Origin: Alphaproteobacteria bacterium
Lineage (GTDB): Bacteria; Pseudomonadota; Alphaproteobacteria; Rhizobiales; Beijerinckiaceae
Length of the DNA stretch: 19,831 nucleotides
Assembly (NCBI GenBank): GCA_009920595.1
Contig: RFZR01000007.1
Location: 1-19,831 of the forward strand
Direction: 5' to 3'
Part shown: in pieces, positions 8,179 to 16,488 of the stretch
How positions within the stretch are numbered: position 1 is the first letter of the stretch
Layout of the letters: every line of letters begins with the position of its first letter
Translations under genes and position numbers: made by a program
Notes under the pieces: model-generated
What the model was told of the DNA's origin: nothing
Database searches by the model: none
Seen by the model: only the letters and a program-made list of their open reading frames with translations

Positions 8179-11100
8179 GCGCTGACTCTCTCCGCTATGA
8201 TACGGACATCAAACAAAGACGCGCTTCGGATCCAAAAGCTTCCGCGTTTGTGGCGGCTAATGCCGGTTCCGGGAAAACCCATGTTCTGGTAAAGCGACTC
8301 TTGCGACTACTTGTTGATGGCGTTGATCCGGGAAAAATTCTCGCGCTTACTTATACGACAGCCGCTGCCGCCAATATGTCCACGCGTGTCTTTCGCGATC
8401 TTTCACGATGGGTCACTCTTGATGATGATGCGCTCGGGAAAGAACTTTTTGACCTCGATCAACAAACTCCAAGCATAACAAAAATCAAAGAAGCACGGCG
8501 GCTTTTTGCGCGAGCGGTTGAAACACCAGGTGGCCTGAAGATTCAGACCATCCATGCCTTTTGTGAACGCGTTCTGCATCTCTTCCCGTTTGAGGCCAAT
8601 GTTCCAGCGGGCTTTGACATTCTTGATGAGAAAGCCGTTGAGGATCGACTTCAACACGCAAGAGAGTCTGTCATCTCCACCGCGGGTCGATCTGATCCCG
8701 TGTTAGGTGAAGCCTTGGCCTTGGTCATTGAAACCACCGGTGAAACGGGTTTCAATAAAGTGATTGATCCTCTTGTGAAGGAACGCACCGCTCTTCGTGA
8801 GCTTCTTCGAGAGAAGCATGGCAAAACCGCTAGCGATTACCGCATCAGAAGAGCTTTGGGTTTACGCATCGAAGACACATCAGAATCAGTCTCACGAGCG
8901 CTTTATGACGGTCGGCTCTCTGACGAACAGCTCCGCGCGATGATGGCGGTTCTGTCTCGATCTGATGCCAAGACAGATCAGAAGACGATAGCTGCGTTTT
9001 CATCGGCCATGCAGCTGCCTTCGAGCGATGAATGGGAGGATGTCTATTTTAATGTCTTTCTAACTGCCGAAAACACACCTCGGGCTGCGAAAGGACTCAC
9101 AACCGTCGCAATAGATGGAATCGATCCAAACATAAGAATCACTCTCCTCAAGGAGCAGCAACGCATTGTTGATCTCTTGGAAAAGCGGAAAGCCACGGAC
9201 TGTGCGGAACGTTCATGTGCGGCGTTGCGTGTCGCTGGCGCCATTCTTACCCATTATGAGCAAGAAAAAATCAAAGCCGGATCACTTGATTTTGATGATT
9301 TGATCGAACGCACCAATGCACTTTTCACACGCGCAGGCGCGCGTTGGGTGCTTTATAAACTTGATCAAGGCATTGATCATCTTCTGATTGATGAAGCGCA
9401 AGATACAAGCCCCGCGCAATGGGATATTCTCCACGCCTTAACGGAAGAATTTCACGCGGGTGAGACAGCGCGGACAGTTCGGCGTACGGTGTTCGCCGTC
9501 GGCGATCCGAAGCAATCAATTTATAGTTTTCAAGGCGCGGAACCGGAATCATTTTTTCTCAGTCGCTCTCTGTTCCAGAAGCGCGTTGACGAGGAGGGAC
9601 GCTCATCCTTTCATGCCGAGGATCTGACGCTCTCCTTCCGTTCATCACCTGTGATCTTGGATGCGGTTGATGCGGTGTTTTCAGCACCGCATCGCTATCG
9701 TGGACTTGAGAAAGATCCGCGCCCAACAAGCCATGCAAGCCAAAGAAGCAACGCGCCTGGCCTCGTTGAACTTTGGCCTTTGATTGCAGAAGAGAAAAAG
9801 GATCCGCCACAAAATTGGATTGCGCCTCTTGATGAACCGGGCGCGGGCAGTCCGTCGGTACGGCTTGCGATGCAGATTGCCGATCACATTAAAACACTGA
9901 TTGATCCTTCATCGAAAGAGATGATCCATGATGAAAAGGGCCAGCCACGCGCCATCCGTCCGGGTGACATTCTGATCCTGGTACGCAATCGGAATATATT
10001 TTTTGAAACGGTTATCCGCGCGTTGAAAGATCGCGGTTTGCCTGTAGCCGGTGCCGATCGTTTAAAATTGCAAGATCACATCGCTGCCATGGATCTCGCT
10101 GTCCTTGGCTATGCCATGTTGACGCGTGACGATGATCTTTCACTCGCCACTTTATTGAAAACACCATTGATCGGGCTCGATGATGATTCGCTGATGAAAT
10201 TTGCGCCAGAACGGAACGGTTCACTGGCCGACGCGCTGGATGCAGTCAATGATCATGAAACTTTGATGATCGCACGCGATAAAGTGAAAGCGCTGCGCGA
10301 TGCGGCTGCACATCTTTCGCCCTTTGAGTTTTATGCATTTGTTCTTGGACCTTTTGGTGGGCGGCGCGCCTTTCGTGCAAGGCTTGGCACGGAAGCGGAA
10401 GACGCATTAGATGAATTTTTGCGGCTGGCGCTCGACTTTGAGCAAAAATCAATGCCGTCTTTGCGCGCATTTCTTGCTGAGTTTTCAGCTACGTCACTCG
10501 AGATCAAACGCGATATGGATATGGTGCGCGATGAAATCCGCGTTATGACGGTGCATGGCGCAAAAGGACTCGAAGCACCGGTTGTTTATTTGCCGGATAC
10601 GTCAGCGCCAGCGGTTCGCGCGCAGCGTATTGGTCCGATTTTCGATCTCGGACGGGAAAGCGGACAAAAACTTCTAATTTGGTCACCAACAAAGCAAGAC
10701 GATCCGGAAATCGTAAGTGCTGCTCGCGAGGAGGCGAGCGCACGTGAAGCTGATGAACATCGGCGCTTGCTTTATGTTGCGCTCACACGCGCACGTGATC
10801 GGCTCTATATTGCAGGCACAACAACGACGCGTGCACGGGGTGAAGGCAATTGGTATGACATGATCGCGGAAGGTCTTGCTGATCGCCTACAACCGATTGA
10901 AGGCGTTTATTGGCCGGAAGGTGCGCAACGTTATGCGCATGGCGAATTGACGATGTCTGATCACAAAACCGCACCCATCGTGCGCGAGGCGACGTCGCTC
11001 CCACAGTGGCTCTTCGCCAAGGCCGCGCCGGAAAAGGCTCCCCTCCCACCGCTTAAACCCTCTAACGCTTTTGATGCGGCTGATCGACCGGATCGCCCGA

Positions 11101-11675
11101 ATGATCGAGCACTTCATTATGCGGCGCGCCGGCGCGGTACGCTCATTCACGCGCTCATCGAGCATCTTCCGGCACTCGCCCCGGATGAGCGAGCGGCTGC
11201 CGGTCAGCGCTGGCTTTTAGCAAAAGCACCCGATCTTGATGACACGACACGCGCGACTCTCCTCACCGATGCTTTGGCGTTAATGGCCCTGCCCGCTTTG
11301 GCCCCTCTCTTCGGACCAAAGGCCCGGGCGGAATGTCCCGTCGCCGGAACCGTCACACTGCCCAATGGCGAGACGCGCGCGGTCTCTGGCCAAATCGACC
11401 GACTTTTCATGGATCAGGGCCGCGTCATTCTTGCGGATTTCAAAACCTCAGCCCTGCCGCCGAAATCGGTGGATGACGTCCCTGAAAAGATCGTGCTGCA
11501 AATGGCGCTTTATGCCGAATTGATGCGTAAAGCCGCACCGGGGGCCTCGATTTCATGCCTTGTCATCTACACGGCGTCGAAAAAAGTCTTCGAAGTTGAG
11601 CGTGCCGCTCTTGCAAAGGCGCTTGGCAGGATTGCAAGCGGCCCTTCCCTTGACGGGGACAGCCCGCATTCATAG
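8175..11675 (+). CDS. addA: ATP-dependent helicase/nuclease subunit AddA
   Basis: A 1166-residue UvrD/Rep-family (SF1A) helicase with a C-terminal nuclease. In order: Walker A ANAGSGKT (28-35), the LTYT motif Ia-like segment, IQTIHAFCERVL, Walker B IDEAQD (405-410) followed by TSPAQWD, GDPKQSIYSFQGA, MTVHGAKGLEAPVVYLPD, and RRLLYVALTRARDRLYIAG (motif VI). The PD-(D/E)XK domain has GQIDRLF, then ILADFKT (Asp1088, Lys1090) and LQMALYAELM. All catalytic motifs look intact, so with AddB it should give a two-nuclease, one-motor enzyme. Start ATG 8175 sits in the ATGA overlap with addB and has GAGGGGAG (8158-8165) 9 nt upstream, so a start further upstream at 8139 is unlikely. The 87-nt gap to trxA shows no clear terminator. 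Confidence 0.95.
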   Translation: MSADSLRYDTDIKQRRASDPKASAFVAANAGSGKTHVLVKRLLRLLVDGVDPGKILALTYTTAAAANMSTRVFRDLSRWVTLDDDALGKELFDLDQQTPSITKIKEARRLFARAVETPGGLKIQTIHAFCERVLHLFPFEANVPAGFDILDEKAVEDRLQHARESVISTAGRSDPVLGEALALVIETTGETGFNKVIDPLVKERTALRELLREKHGKTASDYRIRRALGLRIEDTSESVSRALYDGRLSDEQLRAMMAVLSRSDAKTDQKTIAAFSSAMQLPSSDEWEDVYFNVFLTAENTPRAAKGLTTVAIDGIDPNIRITLLKEQQRIVDLLEKRKATDCAERSCAALRVAGAILTHYEQEKIKAGSLDFDDLIERTNALFTRAGARWVLYKLDQGIDHLLIDEAQDTSPAQWDILHALTEEFHAGETARTVRRTVFAVGDPKQSIYSFQGAEPESFFLSRSLFQKRVDEEGRSSFHAEDLTLSFRSSPVILDAVDAVFSAPHRYRGLEKDPRPTSHASQRSNAPGLVELWPLIAEEKKDPPQNWIAPLDEPGAGSPSVRLAMQIADHIKTLIDPSSKEMIHDEKGQPRAIRPGDILILVRNRNIFFETVIRALKDRGLPVAGADRLKLQDHIAAMDLAVLGYAMLTRDDDLSLATLLKTPLIGLDDDSLMKFAPERNGSLADALDAVNDHETLMIARDKVKALRDAAAHLSPFEFYAFVLGPFGGRRAFRARLGTEAEDALDEFLRLALDFEQKSMPSLRAFLAEFSATSLEIKRDMDMVRDEIRVMTVHGAKGLEAPVVYLPDTSAPAVRAQRIGPIFDLGRESGQKLLIWSPTKQDDPEIVSAAREEASAREADEHRRLLYVALTRARDRLYIAGTTTTRARGEGNWYDMIAEGLADRLQPIEGVYWPEGAQRYAHGELTMSDHKTAPIVREATSLPQWLFAKAAPEKAPLPPLKPSNAFDAADRPDRPNDRALHYAARRRGTLIHALIEHLPALAPDERAAAGQRWLLAKAPDLDDTTRATLLTDALALMALPALAPLFGPKARAECPVAGTVTLPNGETRAVSGQIDRLFMDQGRVILADFKTSALPPKSVDDVPEKIVLQMALYAELMRKAAPGASISCLVIYTASKKVFEVERAALAKALGRIASGPSLDGDSPHS

Positions 11676-11762
11676 GTTCCGCCCGACATGGAGTCCGATT
11701 CTCGATTTGGGCTTCCCCCTTCCCCGGACCGTCCGTCCATCGCTTCACAAAGGCCACTCGCC

Positions 11763-12080
11763 ATGACCGCTCACGTCACAGACCAAAGCTTTGAAAATGA
11801 TGTTTTGAAATCGTCAGAACCTGTTGTTGTCGATTTCTGGGCGGAGTGGTGCGGCCCCTGCCGTATGATTGCTCCGGCGCTTGAAGAAATCTCGAATGAG
11901 ATGGCTGGCAAAGTGAAGATCGTCAAATTGAACGTCGATGAAAATCCGCGCGTTGCGGCACAATTTGGTATTCGCTCGATCCCGACTTTGATGATTTTCA
12001 AAAGCGGTCAACTCGCTGCACAAAAGGTTGGCGCTGCTTCAAAGGGCGATCTATCAAAGTGGATTTCGGCTTCCGTCTGA
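11763..12080 (+). CDS. trxA: Thioredoxin
   Basis: A 105-residue cytosolic thioredoxin that reduces protein disulfides and is itself re-reduced by thioredoxin reductase. It shows VVVDFWAEWCGPCRM with active-site Cys30 and Cys33, Asp24 buried beneath the site, KLNVDENP, and the cis-Pro loop RSIPTLMIF. Length and all key residues are standard for Trx1, with no signal peptide or membrane helix. ATG 11763 is chosen because the upstream in-frame extension (from 11688) is Pro/Ser-rich and not part of the fold; AAAGG at about 11749 is a plausible ribosome site. It is the last gene of the plus-strand block, and its TGA lies in the palindrome shared with the convergent antiporter gene. Confidence 0.96.
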   Translation: MTAHVTDQSFENDVLKSSEPVVVDFWAEWCGPCRMIAPALEEISNEMAGKVKIVKLNVDENPRVAAQFGIRSIPTLMIFKSGQLAAQKVGAASKGDLSKWISASV

Positions 12081-12094
12081 TCTTTCAAAGATCA
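12078..12094. terminator. Perfect palindrome spanning both convergent stop codons
   Basis: TGATCTTT (12078-12085), one central base, then AAAGATCA (12087-12094): a perfect 8-bp inverted repeat. Its two ends are the TGA of trxA on the plus strand and the TGA of the antiporter gene on the minus strand. It is AT-rich with no long T-tract on either side, so if it terminates transcription it is probably weak, perhaps working in both directions. The symmetry is seen; termination is inferred. Confidence 0.45.
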
Positions 12095-13525
12095 ACGAAA
12101 GAAAATCAAACTTGCAAGAACAAAGGTCGGGAGCAACACAGCGCCCGACCAAAGCATATAGCCAAAAAATCCTGGCATCTTTACACCGCTTGATCGCGCA
12201 ATCGCATAGACCATGAAATTGGGCGCGTTGCCGATATAGGTGTTGGCCCCCATAAACACAGCACCTGCCGAAATCGCCGCCAGTGTGAGCGCACCTTCGG
12301 TCATTAATTGCTGCGCATTGCCACCTGCCAATTCGAAGAAGACGAGATAGGTCGGCGCGTTATCAAGGAATGACGAGAGGCCGCCGGTGAGCCAAAAATA
12401 GGCTAAAGGATTGGGCGCGCCTTCCGAATTTGTCACAAGCGACACAAGTGGTGCGAATGCACCCTCTGTTCCCGCTTTCAACATCGCGAGAACCGGAATC
12501 ATCGTGACGAAAATACCCGCAAAGAGTTTTGCGACTTCCGTCATCGGGCCCCACGAAAAGCCATTCTCGGCGCGGTCATCAGCGCGTGTGAGAAGAAGCG
12601 ACGCGATAACAACAACAATCATGACAAGATTGCGCAAGAGATCTTGCCCCTCAAAAGCAATGCCCATCAGCGAGAAGAGAGCGCCCGGTTTCCACATCGC
12701 ACTCATCAATACAGCGGCAATCACAATGCCAATCAAAACCATATTGATAAAACCAGAAACGGATATAGGTGAGTCTGGCGTCGGGTCGCGTGTCACGCCC
12801 TCTTTGCGATAGAAATAAAGATCAAGACAATAAAAGAGCGCCAACACAACGCCGCCAACAAACAAAGTTTCTGGGAAAATATGTGTTGTGGTCCAAAAGA
12901 AATCGACGCCTTTCAAGAAACCCAAAAACAAAGGCGGATCACCAAGCGGCGTCAATGACCCGCCAATATTTGAAACAAGGAAAATGAAAAAGACCACAAC
13001 ATGCATATTGTGACGGCGATTATCATTGGCGCGCATGATCGGTCGGATCATCACCATCGAAGCGCCGGTCGTGCCAATGAAACTCGCAAGCACCATACCG
13101 ATGACAAGCAAAAAAGAATTCGTGAGCGGCGAACCATGAATATTACCGCGAATAACAATGCCGCCAGCCGGAACAAATAACGCCATCAGCAACAAAATAA
13201 AGGGCACATAATCAAGCCCCATCGTGTGAATAAAGGCGATGGAAGAAGAGGCTGCTCCCGCGCTCAAAACCAAAGGCACAAGCAAGAGAAGCGCCCAGAC
13301 ACTCGCAATCTTTCCTTGATGATGTTCCCAAAAATGAGGCGCGAGCAAAGGCCCCAACGCAATCGACAACAACATACCAATAAAAGGCAGAGCCCATACA
13401 ATACCAAAATTACGACCGTCGAGCGCCTCAGCAGCCAAAGCGGGCGATGTCAAAAAAAGAAAAATCAAAGAGAATGGCGGCAAGAACCGCGTGAACAAAG
13501 TCGTGACTCTCGTTCTTTTCGCCAT
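12092..13525 (-). CDS. Sodium:proton antiporter / ion-transporter superfamily membrane protein (CitMHS_2-like)
   Basis: A 477-residue polytopic inner-membrane protein with about 11-12 hydrophobic helices and a cleavable-looking N-terminal segment ending in SPALAAEA. The repeated re-entrant motifs of the ion transporter (ArsB/NhaD/CitM) superfamily are visible: FIGTTGASMVMIRPIMRAN, SNIGGSLTPLGDPPLFLGF, SSFLDNAPTYLVFFELAGG and GANTYIGNAPNFMVYAIA. Relatives are usually labelled Na+/H+ antiporter or putative citrate transporter; the true substrate is not readable from sequence. Start ATG (complement of 13523-13525) has GGAAGGA 8 nt upstream. It is the last gene of the minus-strand run, 54 nt after the hydroxyproline dehydratase-like gene, so it may move a compound linked to that enzyme or may simply exchange cations. 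Confidence 0.8.
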   Translation of the reverse strand: MAKRTRVTTLFTRFLPPFSLIFLFLTSPALAAEALDGRNFGIVWALPFIGMLLSIALGPLLAPHFWEHHQGKIASVWALLLLVPLVLSAGAASSSIAFIHTMGLDYVPFILLLMALFVPAGGIVIRGNIHGSPLTNSFLLVIGMVLASFIGTTGASMVMIRPIMRANDNRRHNMHVVVFFIFLVSNIGGSLTPLGDPPLFLGFLKGVDFFWTTTHIFPETLFVGGVVLALFYCLDLYFYRKEGVTRDPTPDSPISVSGFINMVLIGIVIAAVLMSAMWKPGALFSLMGIAFEGQDLLRNLVMIVVVIASLLLTRADDRAENGFSWGPMTEVAKLFAGIFVTMIPVLAMLKAGTEGAFAPLVSLVTNSEGAPNPLAYFWLTGGLSSFLDNAPTYLVFFELAGGNAQQLMTEGALTLAAISAGAVFMGANTYIGNAPNFMVYAIARSSGVKMPGFFGYMLWSGAVLLPTFVLASLIFFR

Positions 13526-13579
13526 GTCTCGGTTCCTTCCCTTGCTCTTACAATCAAAGAAGAAAATTCAGGTCTCTGT

Positions 13580-14608
13580 CTAGCGCGAATGTACGACGTC
13601 AGCGAAATGTTCGGCAAGCGGGAAGCCGAAACCTAAAGGATCATTCTCTTCAATTATAAATTCGCCGCGCCCTGCGTAAAAACTACGTCCGCCAATTTCA
13701 ACCGTTACAGATTGCGGCATGGGACCCGCAACTTCACCGCGCACAAGTCCTGTAAACGCTTCGCCAGAAATGCCGCGAAACACGCGCTTAACACCCGGCT
13801 TCACAAGACCTTTCGCGTGATCAAGCGCCATACGCGCCGTCACACCGGATCCCGTCGGACAACGGTCAATTTGTCGCTCCGCGAAGATGCAAAGATTGTA
13901 ACTCTCTTCATGCGGCAAAGCATCATCGGTTAAGATTGTGCCATAGAGAAAACCAAGGTCGTCCGCATCAGGATGCGAAAGCGGAATGGTTGCGCGCACA
14001 CGATCCGTCAACGCCGCAGCCGCATCAAGCAAGCGCTCCACAGGCGTTTTGAAAAAATCGAGGCCAAAACGTGAAGATGGCAGAATGCAATAAAAGGCGC
14101 CGCCATAAGAAATATCGGTCGTGATCGCGCCATACTGCGGCACATCCACCACGAGATCCCGCTTCACAGGAAAAGCAGGAACGCTTTCAAAGGTCACATC
14201 AATGACTTCACCTTTTTCAACACGACATGTCAGACGCAAGAGACCGCAAGGCGCCTCAATCGCAAAAGAAGTGATTGGCTCTTTCTTTTCAATAAGGCCT
14301 TGATCAACAACATAACGTCCGAGCGCCAAGGTCGCGTGCCCGCACATGGTTGAATAGCCTTCATGATGTGTGAAGAGCACCCCAAGCACGGCTTCCGGAT
14401 GCGAGGGTTCAACGGGAATCACGCCATACATTCCCGCATGACCGCGCGGTTCGAAATTCATGGCGCGTCGCAACGCATCATGATTGTCACGCGCGTCACG
14501 ACGCTTTTCAAGAATCGTTTTGCCTTTCAAAACGGGATAGTTTTTTGTGACGATGCGCACTGGCTCGCCCGCTGTGTGCATATCGACATAGCCCAATGTC
14601 AAATTCAT
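13580..14608 (-). CDS. Proline racemase family protein, probable trans-3-hydroxy-L-proline dehydratase
   Basis: A 342-residue enzyme of the proline racemase superfamily. Members that racemise proline or epimerise 4-hydroxyproline use two Cys, one in MCGH and one in DRSPCGTG. Here the first is present (MCGH, Cys89), but the second motif reads DRCPTGSG, so Thr252 occupies the catalytic-Cys position and the Cys two residues earlier is not equivalent. Cys/Thr is the signature of trans-3-hydroxy-L-proline dehydratase, which removes water to give pyrroline-2-carboxylate. The conserved HTAGEP near the N-terminus and FRGISGEAFTG also fit the family. AGGGAG lies 6 nt before the ATG (complement of 14606-14608). 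It sits 30 nt after folC and 54 nt before the antiporter. An ornithine cyclodeaminase-family gene at 18206 could supply the next step. Confidence 0.83.
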   Translation of the reverse strand: MNLTLGYVDMHTAGEPVRIVTKNYPVLKGKTILEKRRDARDNHDALRRAMNFEPRGHAGMYGVIPVEPSHPEAVLGVLFTHHEGYSTMCGHATLALGRYVVDQGLIEKKEPITSFAIEAPCGLLRLTCRVEKGEVIDVTFESVPAFPVKRDLVVDVPQYGAITTDISYGGAFYCILPSSRFGLDFFKTPVERLLDAAAALTDRVRATIPLSHPDADDLGFLYGTILTDDALPHEESYNLCIFAERQIDRCPTGSGVTARMALDHAKGLVKPGVKRVFRGISGEAFTGLVRGEVAGPMPQSVTVEIGGRSFYAGRGEFIIEENDPLGFGFPLAEHFADVVHSR

Positions 14609-14638
14609 CTGGGGCTCCCTTTGAAAATCACTGATGTC

Positions 14639-15964
14639 TTAGTGCGGCGGCGTTCCATTCGCAGCTAGAATTTCACCGGCAAGATAAAGCGATCCGGTGA
14701 TCAGAATGCGCAAATTCTTACCTTCATGTTTTTTTATCAATGCACGAAGTGCTGCCGCCGCATCATCAGCGATTGTCGCTTGCAAACCAACAGTCTGTGC
14801 GAGTGCGCAAATCTCATCTGGCGTCCGCGCCACTTTCTGGGAGGGAATGGGAATCGCCGTTAAACTTTCAGCCTGCGCGGCAAATGCGCCCAAGAATGCC
14901 TGTGCGTCTTTGGTGGCAAGCATGCCCACAATCAGATGAAGCGGTTTCGCTTCAATCTGTTGGAGCGCTTTGAACGCGTGCGCGATGACGTCTCCGCCTT
15001 CAGGATTATGCCCCCCATCGAGCCAGAGTTCTGAACCTTGCGGCACCAAATCCGCGAGCGTGCCGCGCGAGAGCGGTTGCATCCGCGCGGGCCATTCGAC
15101 ACGACGCATACCGCGTTCATAGGCTTCGTGAGAAATCTCGAATCCAGCCATACGTAAAGTCGCAATGGCTGTGGCCGCATTGTTGATTTGATGCGCACCA
15201 ATCAAACGCGGCATCGGCAGATCAAGAAGTCCTTTTTCATCACGATAAATCAACCGACCATCTTCATGATGCGCGTCGAAATCTTGTCCCGCTGCAAAAA
15301 GCGGCGCGCCAAGACGCGCGGCTTTGCGCTCGATCACCGTTTCTGCATTTGGAAAATTCTGCCGCGCGACGATGACAGGGCTATTCGCTTTGATGATCCC
15401 TGCTTTTGCGGATGCAATCTCCTCAATCGTATTGCCAAGATATTCGGCATGATCGATTGAGATCGGTGTGATGACACTCGCTTTGACTATATCGATCACA
15501 TTGGTTGCATCAAATTCGCCGCCCAGTCCAACTTCAAGCAGAAGAACATCAGCCGGATGCTCGGCGAAAAGCAAAAAGGCCGCTGCCGTTGTCATTTCAA
15601 AAACAGTAATCGGTGCGCCATCATTCGCGCGCTCGCACCGTTCAAACGCATCAACAAGCGTTGCTTCGTCGACAAGTTGGCCGGGTGCATTTTTTTGGCC
15701 CAGTCTTATGCGCTCATGAAAACGCACAAGATGCGGAGACGTATAGACATGGACAGAAAGTCCCGCTGCTTCAAGAATGGCGCGCAAAAAAGCAACGGTC
15801 GAGCCTTTGCCATTTGTCCCTGCAACGTGAAGGACAGGCGGCAAGCGCCGATGTGGCGCACCCAGTCGTTCAAGCAGCGTGGTGATGCGCCCGAGCGAAA
15901 GGTCGATCAGTTTAGGATGGAGCGCTAGAAAGCGCTCCATATAGGTTTCAGAGGTCAATGCCAC
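14639..15964 (-). CDS. folC: Bifunctional dihydrofolate synthase / folylpolyglutamate synthase
   Basis: A 441-residue Mur-ligase-family enzyme. It adds glutamate to dihydropteroate to form dihydrofolate and extends the polyglutamate tail of folates, using ATP. The N-terminal part shows MERFLALHPKLIDLSLGRI, then the P-loop GTNGKGST (residues 49-56), TSPHLVRFHERIRL, and LLEVGLGGEFDATNV (the metal/Omega-loop region). Later come DGGHNPEG and the C-terminal Rossmann-like domain with ITGSLYLAGEIL. The start is a GTG (complement of 15962-15964) 10 nt after the ridA stop; an ATG 24 nt further in is possible but has no better ribosome site. In relatives I recall accD directly upstream of folC; here ridA takes that place. 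Confidence 0.93.
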   Translation of the reverse strand: MALTSETYMERFLALHPKLIDLSLGRITTLLERLGAPHRRLPPVLHVAGTNGKGSTVAFLRAILEAAGLSVHVYTSPHLVRFHERIRLGQKNAPGQLVDEATLVDAFERCERANDGAPITVFEMTTAAAFLLFAEHPADVLLLEVGLGGEFDATNVIDIVKASVITPISIDHAEYLGNTIEEIASAKAGIIKANSPVIVARQNFPNAETVIERKAARLGAPLFAAGQDFDAHHEDGRLIYRDEKGLLDLPMPRLIGAHQINNAATAIATLRMAGFEISHEAYERGMRRVEWPARMQPLSRGTLADLVPQGSELWLDGGHNPEGGDVIAHAFKALQQIEAKPLHLIVGMLATKDAQAFLGAFAAQAESLTAIPIPSQKVARTPDEICALAQTVGLQATIADDAAAALRALIKKHEGKNLRILITGSLYLAGEILAANGTPPH

Positions 15965-15974
15965 GCGATGTCAC

Positions 15975-16325
15975 TCAGCGTGCAGCCGTCACCATGATTT
16001 CAACCGTATATTCAGGTGAAGCGAGTTTGGCTTCAACGGTTGCGCGCGCCGGTGTGCAGCCGGGAGCAACCCACGCGTCCCAAGCCGCGTTCATTTCAGA
16101 AAATTTTGAAATGTCAGCAAGCCAGATATTGGTGGTGATGAGTTTCGTCTTGTCGGTTCCCGCTTCCGCAAGAAGCGCATCGATCTGCGAAAGAATGTCT
16201 TTGGTTTGTTCGCCAACACTTTTGCCTTTGGCCGTATTCGCCACTTGGCCAGCGAGATAGACCATATGGCCGTGAATGACAGCTTGGCTCATGCGCGGTC
16301 CAACACCGATGCGTGTAATGGTCAT
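15975..16325 (-). CDS. RidA-family enamine/imine deaminase (YjgF/YER057c/UK114)
   Basis: A 116-residue RidA-fold protein, a small trimer. RidA hydrolyses reactive enamines and imines such as 2-aminoacrylate, which pyridoxal-phosphate enzymes release. The fold's landmarks are present: VYLAGQVA, the QTKDILSQIDALLAEAG helix, TNIWLADISKF, MNAAWDAWV, and the catalytic Arg in PARATVEAKLA, followed by VEIMVTAAR. With the Arg kept, deaminase activity is likely, but several Rid subgroups have other substrates. ATG (complement of 16323-16325) is chosen because GAAGGA lies 9 nt upstream; an extension to 16421 is not family-like. It is first in the minus-strand run, divergent from sppA, 10 nt before folC. 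Confidence 0.88.
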   Translation of the reverse strand: MTITRIGVGPRMSQAVIHGHMVYLAGQVANTAKGKSVGEQTKDILSQIDALLAEAGTDKTKLITTNIWLADISKFSEMNAAWDAWVAPGCTPARATVEAKLASPEYTVEIMVTAAR

Positions 16326-16488
16326 GTGAAGTGATCCTTCCCTCGTCACAAAAACTGGTGGGCTCGCAGGCACCACAATGCGTGTTTGCCCTATCCGTGA
16401 TTGTCGCCTTGCGCAACCCATGAGGTGTTGCCCCCGAACAAAGAGCGCGATAGGACACGGGGCCTCACCCCTTATTGGACCTCAACTC
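16326..16488. promoter_or_regulatory. Divergent intergenic region between ridA and sppA
   Basis: These 163 bp separate two divergently transcribed genes and should hold the promoters for the ridA-folC-dehydratase-antiporter run and for sppA. I could not pick out convincing -35/-10 pairs on either strand. An imperfect palindrome around 16412-16430 (GCAACCCATGAGGTGTTGC) is the only symmetrical element noticed. Confidence 0.4.

Noticed and set aside
15557..15928. Plus-strand open frame inside folC
   Set aside because: folC motifs on the minus strand are clear; this frame is basic, low-complexity and lacks a ribosome site.
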